A stretch of 64,000 bases of DNA from the NCBI RefSeq assembly GCF_020905375.1, contig NZ_JAJJBU010000006.1, forward strand, positions 62,001 through 126,000, in the 5' to 3' direction. The notes under the pieces were generated by a model. That model was not told where the DNA came from and ran no database searches. It saw only the letters and a list, made by a program, of their open reading frames with translations. The translations under genes were made by a program, and so were the position numbers. The DNA comes from Arthrobacter cryoconiti (GTDB taxonomy: Bacteria > Actinomycetota > Actinomycetes > Actinomycetales > Micrococcaceae). This document shows, one piece after another, positions 54,839 to 63,947 of this stretch. The stretch's first letter is position 1, and every line of letters starts with the position of its first letter.

Positions 54839-54972
54839 GGTGCTTCCGAGTCTAGCGCCGGGAACGGACAGTGTGGGTTCCATCCGTCGCGCCCTGTCGC
54901 GCTGTTCGCGCCCGGTTAACGGGGCGCGTAGGGCGTAATGGGGCGCGGCGGTGCGAGCTGGACAAACGTAAC

Positions 54973-54987
54973 TCTACATCATGTAGA
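54973..54987. promoter_or_regulatory. CopY/BlaI-like box 1 in front of the CtaG/P-ATPase operon
   Basis: A perfect 6+3+6 dyad, TCTACA-TCA-TGTAGA. The hexamer TAGAAT at 54984-54989 overlaps its right arm and looks like a -10 element, so a bound repressor would block the promoter. The core CTACA-N3-TGTAG matches the boxes at 60809-60825 and 63827-63839. Confidence 0.7.
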
Positions 54988-55071
54988 ATGACATGGATGT
55001 GTCGACAGTCGGGGTGGTCTGCGATGCCTGTAAGGCCACTATTTTGACCGAACTATGGATCGGAATCCAGT

Positions 55072-57126
55072 TTGTCTACCCGATTGTCGCAAGCTCCAAA
55101 CCCTCGTGATTTAGTGAGGGGATCATGGGCTGACCTGGCCGGACGTACGTATCGGTGGTCGCCCTGGATGCTGGCGCTAATACCTCTGATTGTTGTCGTA
55201 GCTGTAACAGCGGGCCTTGGGCGTGACGTGTACGACGCCGTGACCCGTGACTATCCCGGGGTGATGACATCCATGCTGAGTGCCGGACTTCGGATCATTG
55301 TCCAATTCGCGTCGATCATGTGCGTGGGATCCATGTTCTATGCTGCATTCATCCGCCCACGCAAAGGCTCAGGCAGATTGCTCTTGGATCCCAGAGGCGA
55401 TCTACGCTCGGTGCGCACCAGTGCCGCCGTGTGGTTTATTGCGGCAGTGGTGCTGATCCTTGTGGACGGAGCGGATTCAAACGGCTACCCGGTCTTGAAG
55501 GCCTTGGCTCCTGGGGCATTAGGGTATCTGGTTCAGGCTTCATATCTGCCGGGGGCGTGGATTGTTGCTTCTCTCGTTGCCGCGACGATATTTATCGGCG
55601 CCAGCCTCTCCCGATCCTGGGTTGCAGTTGTGGGCATGCTAATCCTAGGTATGGCCGCGATGCTGGGCCCAGTTGTGGTCACTCAGGTGTTGGTGGGACC
55701 CGACCACGATTTTGGTGGCGACGCCTCTATCTTTGGTGTCCCAGCGACCGCGATTCTCTTTGGTGCCACGGCGATCCACCTTTCAAGGCTGTGCCGAGGC
55801 ATGGTGCCTTCACCGCAGGCATCACGCCGCTTCCGGTTAAGCGTTGTGTCCGCGTGGTTCGTCGGCGCGGCAGCCCTGATATTGGTGGCCTGGTTCGAAA
55901 CGCCTGGGACAGTCTTCTACGCTACGGTAACCGGCCGGCTGTTCGCCGTCGAACTTGGACTGTGGGCTGTGCTCGGGATCAATCTTTTTCAGCTTCACGG
56001 ACTTGACCGCTTCAAAGGGCAAGAACTTCGATCCCGGCTGATCCGCTTCGGGGTGGTCGCCGTTGCGTCGATGTCTGTGTTCATCGCGGTCAATGTCATT
56101 ATGACTCGCATTCCGCCGCCACAGTATTTCGTGCCCGTCAGCGTCATGGAAATATTCTTTGGCTACGACGTTATACCTGAGCCAACCCTTGCAGTGCTCG
56201 CGCTGGACTGGCGCATGAACACATTCTTTGCAGTCGTTGCTCTCGTGGGAGTTGCGCTGTACATGGTGGGTGTCCTCCGCCTCCGACGCAGGCAGGACCA
56301 CTGGCCGGTGGGACGGACCATCAGCTGGATCTTGGGCTGGGTGGTCCTGGTGATCACCACGTCTTCGGGATTGGGCAAGTATTCGGGCGCAGCGTTTAGC
56401 ATTCACATGATTTTGCACATGAGCTTGAACATGGTGATCCCGGTGCTCTTGGTCATGGGAGGGCCGGTCACGCTGGCGTTGCGGGCCACCAAGCCCGCGA
56501 GGAAAGAAGAAGCCGCAGGACCCCACGAGTGGTTGATGGCGTTCTTACGCTGGCCCCTCTTCAAACACTTGTACAACCCGTTGTGGGTATTCATCGAATT
56601 TATAAGTTCCTACTACGTTCTCTATTTCACGCCGCTGTTTGAACAAGCAATGAGATACCACTGGGCGCACCAGTTGTTCAACATTCACCTGCTGATTGTT
56701 GGGTACCTGTTCTACAGCCTGGTCATAGGTGTTGACTTGCCGCCGCGGCCGCTACCGCACATCGGAAAACTTGGACTCGTGCTGGCGGCCATGCCGTTTC
56801 ATGCTTTCTTTGGGATCGCCGTGATGAGCAGCGGGAGCATCATCGCGGAAAATTTCTACCAGTACATTGATAGGCCGTGGCTGGCCGACCTACATGCGGA
56901 CCAGTATTTGGGCGGCGGCATCGCGTGGGCTGCGGGTGAGATACCGCTGCTGATGGTGGTCCTCGCCTTGTTCTATCAATGGTCGCGACAAGATCGCCGG
57001 GATTCCGTTCGTATCGACAGGCATTTGGACGCTGGACTCGATGGCAGTTTCGACGCCTACAACGACATGCTGAGCAAACTTGCCACGCGGCAAGCTACGC
57101 AACCATCCGCAATGGAGACCACATGA
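55072..57126 (+). CDS. CopD-CtaG fusion: copper resistance/cytochrome oxidase assembly membrane protein
   Basis: A 684-residue protein with about 15 hydrophobic segments. The N-terminal half (to about 340) fits the CopD domain; the C-terminal half (about 370-630) fits the caa3-type CtaG family, including IHMILHMSLNMVIPVLLVMGGPVTL, HWAHQLFNIHLLIVGYLFYS and HAFFGIAVMSSG with its conserved His. Together they should move copper to cytochrome oxidase or the cell surface. The start is TTG 55072. ATGA overlap with the P-ATPase gene shows coupling. Confidence 0.88.
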   Translation: MSTRLSQAPNPRDLVRGSWADLAGRTYRWSPWMLALIPLIVVVAVTAGLGRDVYDAVTRDYPGVMTSMLSAGLRIIVQFASIMCVGSMFYAAFIRPRKGSGRLLLDPRGDLRSVRTSAAVWFIAAVVLILVDGADSNGYPVLKALAPGALGYLVQASYLPGAWIVASLVAATIFIGASLSRSWVAVVGMLILGMAAMLGPVVVTQVLVGPDHDFGGDASIFGVPATAILFGATAIHLSRLCRGMVPSPQASRRFRLSVVSAWFVGAAALILVAWFETPGTVFYATVTGRLFAVELGLWAVLGINLFQLHGLDRFKGQELRSRLIRFGVVAVASMSVFIAVNVIMTRIPPPQYFVPVSVMEIFFGYDVIPEPTLAVLALDWRMNTFFAVVALVGVALYMVGVLRLRRRQDHWPVGRTISWILGWVVLVITTSSGLGKYSGAAFSIHMILHMSLNMVIPVLLVMGGPVTLALRATKPARKEEAAGPHEWLMAFLRWPLFKHLYNPLWVFIEFISSYYVLYFTPLFEQAMRYHWAHQLFNIHLLIVGYLFYSLVIGVDLPPRPLPHIGKLGLVLAAMPFHAFFGIAVMSSGSIIAENFYQYIDRPWLADLHADQYLGGGIAWAAGEIPLLMVVLALFYQWSRQDRRDSVRIDRHLDAGLDGSFDAYNDMLSKLATRQATQPSAMETT

Positions 57127-59429
57127 CGTCAGTGAATACCCTCGGAGGCACCAACGTCACGGACGCCGCATCTGACGCGGACTTGACGGCCGTTGACCTC
57201 AATATTTCTGGCATGAGTTGCGCTGCGTGTGCCGTGCGGATCGAACGCAAGCTCAACAAAATTCCAGGTCTGAGTGCCACTGTCAACTACGCAACAGAAC
57301 GCGCCCTCATCCAAGGAGATGCTGCGGACGCCGCCGAGGTTGCCATCAGTGCCGTAAAACGAGCTGGCTATGACGCCCAGTTGCGGGTAGCCGACGATGA
57401 TGAGTGGACTGCGCGTGCCACGGCAACGCGGATTTCATCGCTGCGCCGGCGCTTGGCGGTTGCTGCGATCCTGACGTTTCCGCTGTGTGACCTGACGCTC
57501 CTGCTTGCTCTAGTTCCATCGTGGAGATTCCCGAACTGGCAACTGGTGTGCTTGCTGCTATTTATTCCGATCGTTACCTGGGCAGCCTGGCCGTTCCACC
57601 GTGCCACGCTCCGGGGACTGCGGCAACGGACTTTGAGCATGGACACGCTGGTCTCGCTGGGTAGCACTGCCTCTTTTGGCTGGGCCCTCTATGCGCTGAT
57701 CTTCGGCTCCCCGTCAGGTCCCGGATACTGGCTTGGATTCGGAGTCACACCCGAAGGTGCGGACTCGATCTACCTGGACGTTGCTGCCGGCATGATCACC
57801 TTTCAACTGGCTGGACGGTATTTTGAGGCACGGTCGCGGCGCCAGGCCGGGGATGTGCTCAATGCTCTAGGGCGTCTGGCCGTGAAAGAAGTTCGGCGAA
57901 TGCATGCCGGGATCGAGTCCATCATCCCCATCGGTAGGCTGCAAGCTGGGGACACTATTGCCGTTCTTCCGGGGGAACGAATCGGTGCAGATGGTCGGAT
58001 CGTCGTGGGGCGTTCATCGATCGATGCGAGCTCCATGACCGGAGAGTCCCGGCCATCCGACGTAGGCCCGGGGGACATGGTGGTTGGGGGAACCATCAGC
58101 ATCAACGGCAGAATCGAAGTACTCGCCGAATCTGTTGGATCTCACACACAGCTGGCGCAGATGGCCGCCATTGCCGAGCAGGCGCAGCAAAGAAAAGCAA
58201 AAGTTCAGGCGTTTGCTGACCGCGTTTCCGCTGTTTTTATCCCCATCGTGATCGGAATTGCCATAGCAGTGATGATGATTTGGCTGTTCATCGGCGCTGA
58301 ACCGAGAACGGCCTTTGGCACCGGAATCGCCGTGCTCATCATCGCCTGCCCGTGCTCCTTAGGGCTGGCAACGCCGACCGCACTCATGGTGGGGGTTGGC
58401 CGCGGAGGTCAACTCGGCATCCTCATCAAGGGTCAGGACGCCCTTGAAGCCAGCGGTGTTATAGATACGATCGTGTTCGACAAGACTGGCACAATCACAA
58501 ACGGCGAGCTCGCTCTCTCTGAGGTCAAAGCGGTTGGCAACTGCACCCCCGGCGAGTTGCTTCGTTTGGCCGGAGCCGTGGAGTCCGGGTCCGAACATGC
58601 CATAGCGGTGGCGATCACGGCTGCGGCCCGGCGTGACGGGGATCTGGCCATAGCCACTGAATTTCGATCCTTCCCTGGCATGGGCGCAGCCGCCATGATC
58701 GATGGTCGCAGGGTCTTGGTCGGTAGCCCTAAGTTCTTCACAGAAGAAGGCCTCACGTATCCGGCGGAGGTGGAAGCGCAGATCCGTGCATTAAATGCCG
58801 ATGGTAAAACTGTGGTGCTCATCTCTGCAGGCGGGCACTTGGAGGGGTTCATTGCCCTGACTGACACAGTGAAGGAATCTGCCAAGCGGACAGTAAGCGA
58901 CTTGAAGGCACTAGGACTACGGACCATTATGCTCACCGGTGATGCCGCTGGGCCGGCGTCTGTGGTGGCCAGAGAAATTGGTGTGGACGAAGTCTTCTCG
59001 GAGATGATGCCGACTCAAAAGAGCGCTGCAATTCAACGTTTACAGGCTGCCGGACACAATGTAGCTATGGTGGGCGACGGGGTTAACGATGCCGCCGCGT
59101 TAGCCACCGCGAACCTCGGACTGGCAATGGTCCAAGGAACCGACATCGCCATGAAGTCCGCTGACATTATCCTTGTCCGTGAGGATCTTAGCGCTGTGAC
59201 CGACGCAGTCCTCTTGTCGCGGCAAACCCTTCGGACCATTCGCGTGAACCTGATGTGGGCGTTTGGCTACAACATTGCAGCGATCCCGATTGCGGCGTTG
59301 GGGCTGCTCAACCCTCTCATTGCCGCGGCGGCGATGGCCGCATCTTCGGTGTTTGTCATTTCCAACAGTCTGCGGCTGCGAAACTTCCAGCCGAGTCGTG
59401 TGCCGGCAGGGGAAGAGGAAAACCAGTAA
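57123..59429 (+). CDS. Copper-type P1B ATPase
   Basis: A 768-residue heavy-metal pump. The N-terminal HMA domain has GMSCAAC (Cys33, Cys36). The transmembrane CPC is in ACPCSLGLATPTAL near 410, the phosphorylation site in FDKTGT near 450, the nucleotide domain His in SEHAIAVAI near 488 (Ala in place of the usual Pro of the HP motif), and GDGVNDAAALA near 650. CPC with such an HMA domain points to Cu(I). ATG 57123 overlaps the CtaG stop. Confidence 0.95.
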   Translation: MTSVNTLGGTNVTDAASDADLTAVDLNISGMSCAACAVRIERKLNKIPGLSATVNYATERALIQGDAADAAEVAISAVKRAGYDAQLRVADDDEWTARATATRISSLRRRLAVAAILTFPLCDLTLLLALVPSWRFPNWQLVCLLLFIPIVTWAAWPFHRATLRGLRQRTLSMDTLVSLGSTASFGWALYALIFGSPSGPGYWLGFGVTPEGADSIYLDVAAGMITFQLAGRYFEARSRRQAGDVLNALGRLAVKEVRRMHAGIESIIPIGRLQAGDTIAVLPGERIGADGRIVVGRSSIDASSMTGESRPSDVGPGDMVVGGTISINGRIEVLAESVGSHTQLAQMAAIAEQAQQRKAKVQAFADRVSAVFIPIVIGIAIAVMMIWLFIGAEPRTAFGTGIAVLIIACPCSLGLATPTALMVGVGRGGQLGILIKGQDALEASGVIDTIVFDKTGTITNGELALSEVKAVGNCTPGELLRLAGAVESGSEHAIAVAITAAARRDGDLAIATEFRSFPGMGAAAMIDGRRVLVGSPKFFTEEGLTYPAEVEAQIRALNADGKTVVLISAGGHLEGFIALTDTVKESAKRTVSDLKALGLRTIMLTGDAAGPASVVAREIGVDEVFSEMMPTQKSAAIQRLQAAGHNVAMVGDGVNDAAALATANLGLAMVQGTDIAMKSADIILVREDLSAVTDAVLLSRQTLRTIRVNLMWAFGYNIAAIPIAALGLLNPLIAAAAMAASSVFVISNSLRLRNFQPSRVPAGEEENQ

Positions 59430-59482
59430 ACAGGTTCGGCAACGTTGTCGCCAGCATCAGGGCATCTTCTGGCGTGCCACGG

Positions 59483-60337
59483 TTAGAGGCCATTCGGTTC
59501 CCCGGCGAGGGCTTTGAGTATGTCGGGGGCAGCCAGCGCAGTTGTGCCCCGGCCAGAACAACGGCGGCCCGCGACTCGATCGGCCCGTAGTTGCATCGAC
59601 TCGTTGCCGTTAAGGACGGCGAGCTTATGCAGTGCGGAGGCGACAGCATCGTGGCCACAGATCCGTACGGCGCGATCATCTGCGATCAACTCCACCAACA
59701 TGGAGGTGGCGCGTTCAAATTTCTCCGCTGCCATAAGTCCGGGAAGGCAGGCGCTGTTGAGCCGGGTTAACCGCTTGCTCCAACCATGGCGCTGGCGCAA
59801 GTGGGTGTGTTCGTGCTCTATCACTGCCCATAGTTCGCGCGGGCTCAATGTGTCCGCCACGAAGGATGAAATGACAATGACGTTTATTCCGGGTGCGGCA
59901 AATGCGATCGGTGCCTGAACATCGACGAATGCTACTTTAGTGCCACTGACCGCAAGGGTTTGGTAGGTGGCTACGTCAAGCAGGGTGGCCACATTGCCAT
60001 ACACGTCTCTATCATCCACCACCATGGTTTCAGCCCGCTGCATGACCAAAGCAATCGTTGCGCCGAATACCCCTAAACTGGCCCAGCCGGCAATCACCAT
60101 AATGAGGGGAAGCAGGTTTGCCGTGTTGTGGTCATGCGAGGACGCATTGGCGTCCACCGCAACCCAGACGGACCACACCATGGTCACTGCGGCCCCGCAC
60201 AAGCCGGCCGCAAAGAGAAAATGCCACAATGCCATGGCCAGCCGGGGTCGTCGGATTTGCCAGGTTCCAATGGTCAGGAGTCGGGGGGCTCCTAGGATGG
60301 CGACAGCGCACAGGACTATCAGGCCAACGATCGGCAT
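59483..60337 (-). CDS. M56-type membrane metallopeptidase (BlaR1-like, no sensor domain)
   Basis: A 284-residue protein with three N-terminal hydrophobic segments within residues 1-100 and a Zn-peptidase motif HEHTH at 175-179, followed by a downstream Glu region (MLVELIADDRAV). It lacks the penicillin-binding sensor of BlaR1. Its start overlaps the repressor stop by 1 bp (TAATG), the usual blaI-M56 pairing, where the peptidase is thought to lead to cleavage or release of the repressor. Confidence 0.88.
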   Translation of the reverse strand: MPIVGLIVLCAVAILGAPRLLTIGTWQIRRPRLAMALWHFLFAAGLCGAAVTMVWSVWVAVDANASSHDHNTANLLPLIMVIAGWASLGVFGATIALVMQRAETMVVDDRDVYGNVATLLDVATYQTLAVSGTKVAFVDVQAPIAFAAPGINVIVISSFVADTLSPRELWAVIEHEHTHLRQRHGWSKRLTRLNSACLPGLMAAEKFERATSMLVELIADDRAVRICGHDAVASALHKLAVLNGNESMQLRADRVAGRRCSGRGTTALAAPDILKALAGEPNGL

Positions 60338-60723
60338 TAATTTTGGTCGCTGGCGGAACGTCCCCGTTTGCCTAGCGCGCGTCGTAAGAGATCTACATCG
60401 TCGTCGGAAAGATTGCCGGCAAAATTCAACAACGCCTCTGCCCTGACGCTGCTTTCCGTGAGCGTAGCGAGCATGGCATCGGAGATGAGCTTTGGCTCGG
60501 TCTGGGCTGCACTGTAGTGTCTGATCCCCGCCACAGCATCCCCACGCTTAACCTGACCTTTGATTCGGAGCCGTTCCAACACTGTCAGCAGGGTAGTCAC
60601 CGCAGGCTGGGATTCGCTGTCAAAGTCGGCTTGGATATCGCGCACGCTCAATGGCTCTTTGGAACTCCACAGGATGCGCATCACCATGCCCTCTAGTTCA
60701 CCGCGCATTCTTCGTTCAGCCAC
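60337..60723 (-). CDS. BlaI/MecI/CopY-family repressor
   Basis: A 128-residue winged-helix repressor (RRMRGELEGMVMRILWSSKEPLSVRDIQADFDSESQPAVTTLLTVLERLRIKGQVKR in sense) with the family C-terminal dimer helices. The start is GTG 60723 with GGAGG 5 bp upstream. No CopY-type C-terminal Cys cluster is present, so it may not bind metal itself, leaving signal input to the M56 peptidase or to another ligand. Box 2 lies about 90 bp upstream. Confidence 0.9.
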   Translation of the reverse strand: MAERRMRGELEGMVMRILWSSKEPLSVRDIQADFDSESQPAVTTLLTVLERLRIKGQVKRGDAVAGIRHYSAAQTEPKLISDAMLATLTESSVRAEALLNFAGNLSDDDVDLLRRALGKRGRSASDQN

Positions 60724-60808
60724 ATTGACCTCCATCTGCAAGTTTAACGTCAGCGACGCAGAGAAGACGGCGGTGAACTGCGAGCATGATGACCGCATGA
60801 TGCTGACG

Positions 60809-60825
60809 CTCTACAGTACGTAGAG
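60809..60825. promoter_or_regulatory. CopY/BlaI-like box 2 in front of the repressor gene
   Basis: CTCTAC-AGTAC-GTAGAG, 6-bp arms, 84 bp upstream of the repressor start. The core CTACA-GTA-CGTAG matches boxes 1 and 3 except for one base. This suggests autoregulation. Confidence 0.65.
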
Positions 60826-60882
60826 TTTGCTAGCTTATCATTGCGGCGCTATGACGTCCCTGCAAGTTCGACGGCGGGGCCG

Positions 60883-61695
60883 TCAGTAGGTGCGAACGGC
60901 GGCAGGTACGACGTCGGCAGCAGCGTCTGGCAGCGGCGCTGTCAGCAGGTGGGGGCGCCCGGTCAGCGGATGCTTCATGATGCTGGAGCGGACACCAAAC
61001 ACTTTAGAAGTGAGCTCGTTGGTAAGTACCTCGGCGGGCGGACCGGTCGCCACCACTTGACCGGCGTGCATCACCGCGATGAGATCAGCATAGGCGAGGG
61101 CCTGGTCAAGATCGTGGAGTACGGCGACCCGGGTCAAAGTGAGATTACTAAGTAGCTCCATGAGTTCAAGTTGCGCACGGGCATCAAGGTGGTTGGTGGG
61201 TTCGTCGAGCAGCAGTGTTTCTGCTTTCTGGGCGAGGGCGCGTGCTAAAAGCACTCGCTGGCGTTCACCGCCGCTGAGCGTGCCAAACATGCGCCCCGCG
61301 AGCTCTTTTGCACCGGCCATCTGGAGTGCATCCAGAACGGCGTCTTGTTCGGTGGGGCGTTGAACTGCCCACCACGGCGTGTGTGTGTGCCTCCCAGTTC
61401 CGACGATATCCGCGGCGGTGAGGGCCACATCGGCGTCTTGGAATTGTGGAACCACTGCGCGCTGGCGTGCTGCCGCCGCCATAGGGATCCGTGACACATC
61501 GCGATCCCTGATGAAGATGGCGCCGGCGGACAGCTTCACCGCACGGTAGATGGCCCGCAAGAGTGTGGTTTTCCCTGAACCGTTGGGGCCCACGACGGCG
61601 AGGAACGCCCCGGAGGGGATGGAGAGGTCCACATTGTGAACGATTGACTCGTTAGCGAGACGAATACTGACAGCTTTTAGTTCGATCCCGCTCAT
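60883..61695 (-). CDS. FecE-type ABC ATPase (metallophore/haem/cobalamin importer)
   Basis: A 270-residue importer ATPase with Walker A GPNGSGKTTLLRA near 34-46, signature LSGGERQRVLLARAL, Walker B TLLLDEPTNHLD and H-loop VLHDLDQAL. The type matches BtuD/FecE. ATG 61695 overlaps the permease stop (ATGA); the frame is open upstream inside the permease gene but that part lacks family similarity. Third gene of the operon. Confidence 0.93.
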   Translation of the reverse strand: MSGIELKAVSIRLANESIVHNVDLSIPSGAFLAVVGPNGSGKTTLLRAIYRAVKLSAGAIFIRDRDVSRIPMAAAARQRAVVPQFQDADVALTAADIVGTGRHTHTPWWAVQRPTEQDAVLDALQMAGAKELAGRMFGTLSGGERQRVLLARALAQKAETLLLDEPTNHLDARAQLELMELLSNLTLTRVAVLHDLDQALAYADLIAVMHAGQVVATGPPAEVLTNELTSKVFGVRSSIMKHPLTGRPHLLTAPLPDAAADVVPAAVRTY

Positions 61696-62735
61696 GCGCG
61701 TTTCTCCCGGGCCATGAGGAACAGGAAGAATGGAACACCGACAACGGCGGTGAAGATGGTGAGCGGGAACTCGATGGGGGAGCCGATGGTGCGGGCGGCG
61801 AGATCGACAACGACGAGAAAGAGTGCACCGAGGATGATTCCGGCCGGGAGTAAGCGTCGATGATCGGCCCCGACGAGCAAACGAGTCGCGTGTGGCACTA
61901 TCAACCCGACGAATCCGACACCCCCGGCAAGACTTACGGTGACAGCGGTGCACAGCGCGGCAAGGAGCAATAATATCAGTCGCTCTTGCCGGATATTGAC
62001 GCCTACCGCTACGGCAGCGTCATCTCCGAGTGAGAGTGCGTTCAGAGCTCGGGCACGGGTGAGCATCAACAGAACGCAGACGATGATCACGACGGCCGGA
62101 ACGGGCAGTGAATTCCAGCGCGCTCCCGCGACCGATCCCAATGTCCAGAACAGAATGCCGGAGATCTGACCGGGCTTTGCCTGTAACTGAACAAAACTTG
62201 TGCCTGCCGAGGCCAGATATCCCAGAGCGACGCCGGCAAGGACGAGCCTGCTGTCACTGAAGGCGCCGCGGCGCTGTGCGACGAGAAATACGAGCACTAG
62301 AATCAGGGCGGCCCCGACGAAAGCGCCGGTCGAGACGCCAAGCCCAAGTAAAGCGCCGCTGCCGAACACCATGACCAGCACCGCCCCGAACGAGGCGCCG
62401 GACGAAACGCCAATTACATAAGGATCGGCCAGCGGGTTTCGCACCAGTCCTTGGAGCGCGATTCCGGAGACGGTGAGACCGGCGCCGACCAGAGCAGCGG
62501 CGATCACGCGTGGGATCCGGTAATCCCAGATAATCGTCCCGTTCAGGGCCGGGGCGCTCTCGCCGAGTCCGAGACGGCTAAATACTACTTGGCCGACGTC
62601 GCCCAGCGGGATCGGTACGCTGCCGACGCACACGCCGAGGATCGACGCGAGCACTAATGCGATGCCGATTGCCGTGAGCCATATGGCCAGCGGCACCCGG
62701 TGCAGGCGCTGATCAGAACGCGTCGGGATGGGCAA
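61692..62735 (-). CDS. FecCD-family ABC permease
   Basis: A 347-residue permease with about ten hydrophobic helices and the family motifs YRIPRVIAAALVGAGLTVSGIALQGLVRNPLADPYVIGVSSGA near 70-112 and VGFVGLIVPHATRLLVGADHRRLLP near 275. It belongs to the FecCD/BtuC family for iron-siderophore, haem or cobalamin uptake. Its start overlaps the binding-protein gene by 23 bp. Confidence 0.94.
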   Translation of the reverse strand: MPIPTRSDQRLHRVPLAIWLTAIGIALVLASILGVCVGSVPIPLGDVGQVVFSRLGLGESAPALNGTIIWDYRIPRVIAAALVGAGLTVSGIALQGLVRNPLADPYVIGVSSGASFGAVLVMVFGSGALLGLGVSTGAFVGAALILVLVFLVAQRRGAFSDSRLVLAGVALGYLASAGTSFVQLQAKPGQISGILFWTLGSVAGARWNSLPVPAVVIIVCVLLMLTRARALNALSLGDDAAVAVGVNIRQERLILLLLAALCTAVTVSLAGGVGFVGLIVPHATRLLVGADHRRLLPAGIILGALFLVVVDLAARTIGSPIEFPLTIFTAVVGVPFFLFLMAREKRA

Positions 62736-63753
62736 TGTGGGCTATATTCTCGACGGCGATGGCATTGGTCGGCCCAAGATAGACACCGTCGTGGACGGTC
62801 ACGAACGATTGAGATTTCACGGCGGGCCAGTGCGGAAACTGCTTTTCGATGCTGGCCCGCAGCGCGGCAATGTCCACGGTACCGTCGCCGAACAGAACAA
62901 CCGTCGCGGGTTCGCTCACGAGAAGCTGTTCGGCGGAGAAAGTTCCCGCGGACTCTGCTGGCCGGCCCGCGAAAACATTTGTCACCCCGGCCTGTTTGAG
63001 CACGTCATCGAAGATTCCACCGGTCCACGCCGTCGGCACGTCGGTGCCAAAACCGGGGCTCAGGATGATGCCGCTGACGAGGGTACTGCCTTTGATCGCC
63101 GTGGAGACTGAAGCGAGCTGGCCCTCCATCCCCGAGATAACGCTTTCTGCCTTTTCTTCGACCCGGAAGATGCGACCGAGTGTGCGCAGCAGTTCGTAGC
63201 TGCCATCGATTCCCGCGGTGTCATAGCGCTGGCGCTCCTTGTCCGTGGCGTTGGGGTTGCCATTGGCGCAGTTGGCGGGCGTGATGAGTGTCTTGGCGCC
63301 GAAGGAGGAAATCTCATCGCGGGTGGCAAAACCGAGGCTGGCATCGAAGCCGCCAGCGTAGCTCGAGACAACCAAATCCGGGTGCTGCGCCAGCAATTGT
63401 TCAGCTGGTGGACCGTAGTTTTCATTGACGGTAAGCCCACCTGTGGGCAGTGCCGCGACCTTCCCAACCAGCGAGGGGTCATCAGAGGCTCCGTAAACTT
63501 CCAGATTTGCGATGATCGAATCCGCAATTCCGAGGGCGATGAACGAGTTGACCTCCGCCACGGACGCTCCGCCAAGCAGTACCACCCGAGAAGGCACCTG
63601 AGTAAAGGTCTGCTCAGTGCCACAGTTTTCGATCGTCAGCGCCTGGGCTGATCCGCTCTCCGAGGGCGCCGGAGCGGCGGACGGTGCGCATCCGCTCAAG
63701 GCCACGAGAGCGGCGGCTGCGAACGCGGCGACAGGCACCAGGCGCTTATTCAC
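62713..63753 (-). CDS. FecB-type substrate-binding lipoprotein
   Basis: A 346-residue lipoprotein with lipobox VALSGC ending at Cys22 and a helical-backbone binding fold (VVLLGGASVAEVNSFIALGIADSIIANLEVYG; LLAQHPDLVVSSYAGG). The ligand cannot be read: siderophore, haem, cobalamin or other metallophore. Start is GTG 63753 with a weak ribosome-binding site. First gene of the operon; box 3 lies about 75-90 bp upstream. Confidence 0.9.
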   Translation of the reverse strand: MNKRLVPVAAFAAAALVALSGCAPSAAPAPSESGSAQALTIENCGTEQTFTQVPSRVVLLGGASVAEVNSFIALGIADSIIANLEVYGASDDPSLVGKVAALPTGGLTVNENYGPPAEQLLAQHPDLVVSSYAGGFDASLGFATRDEISSFGAKTLITPANCANGNPNATDKERQRYDTAGIDGSYELLRTLGRIFRVEEKAESVISGMEGQLASVSTAIKGSTLVSGIILSPGFGTDVPTAWTGGIFDDVLKQAGVTNVFAGRPAESAGTFSAEQLLVSEPATVVLFGDGTVDIAALRASIEKQFPHWPAVKSQSFVTVHDGVYLGPTNAIAVENIAHIAHPDAF

Positions 63754-63826
63754 TAAAGAGATCCGATCTGGGAGGGGTGTGCGTCATGGCGAACATGGGA
63801 AGTGGTGGGATATATTTCCTACTACA

Positions 63827-63839
63827 CTACAAGATGTAG
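63827..63839. promoter_or_regulatory. CopY/BlaI-like box 3 between the FecBCD-type operon and the right-edge gene
   Basis: CTACA-AGA-TGTAG, perfect 5+3+5, in the divergent gap between the binding-protein gene (minus strand) and the partial gene starting at 63948. It has the same core as box 1. Confidence 0.65.
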
Positions 63840-63947
63840 AGCAAAAGTGAGACCCTGGCCTCATAACGTGAGCTGGCCCTTGAGCAGACGAACGAATCCG
63901 CGTGTTGAGAGCAATGTTCCATCTTTCGAGAGTAACGAGGACTAAGG

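Noticed and set aside
56979-57122. A longer start for the copper ATPase
   Set aside because: The extra part is the CtaG gene read in another frame; the ATGA overlap at 57123 gives a normal start before the HMA domain.
61696-61953. An 86-residue extension of the FecE-type ATPase
   Set aside because: It is Arg/His-rich out-of-frame sequence of the permease gene; the ATG at 61695 overlaps the permease stop in the normal way.
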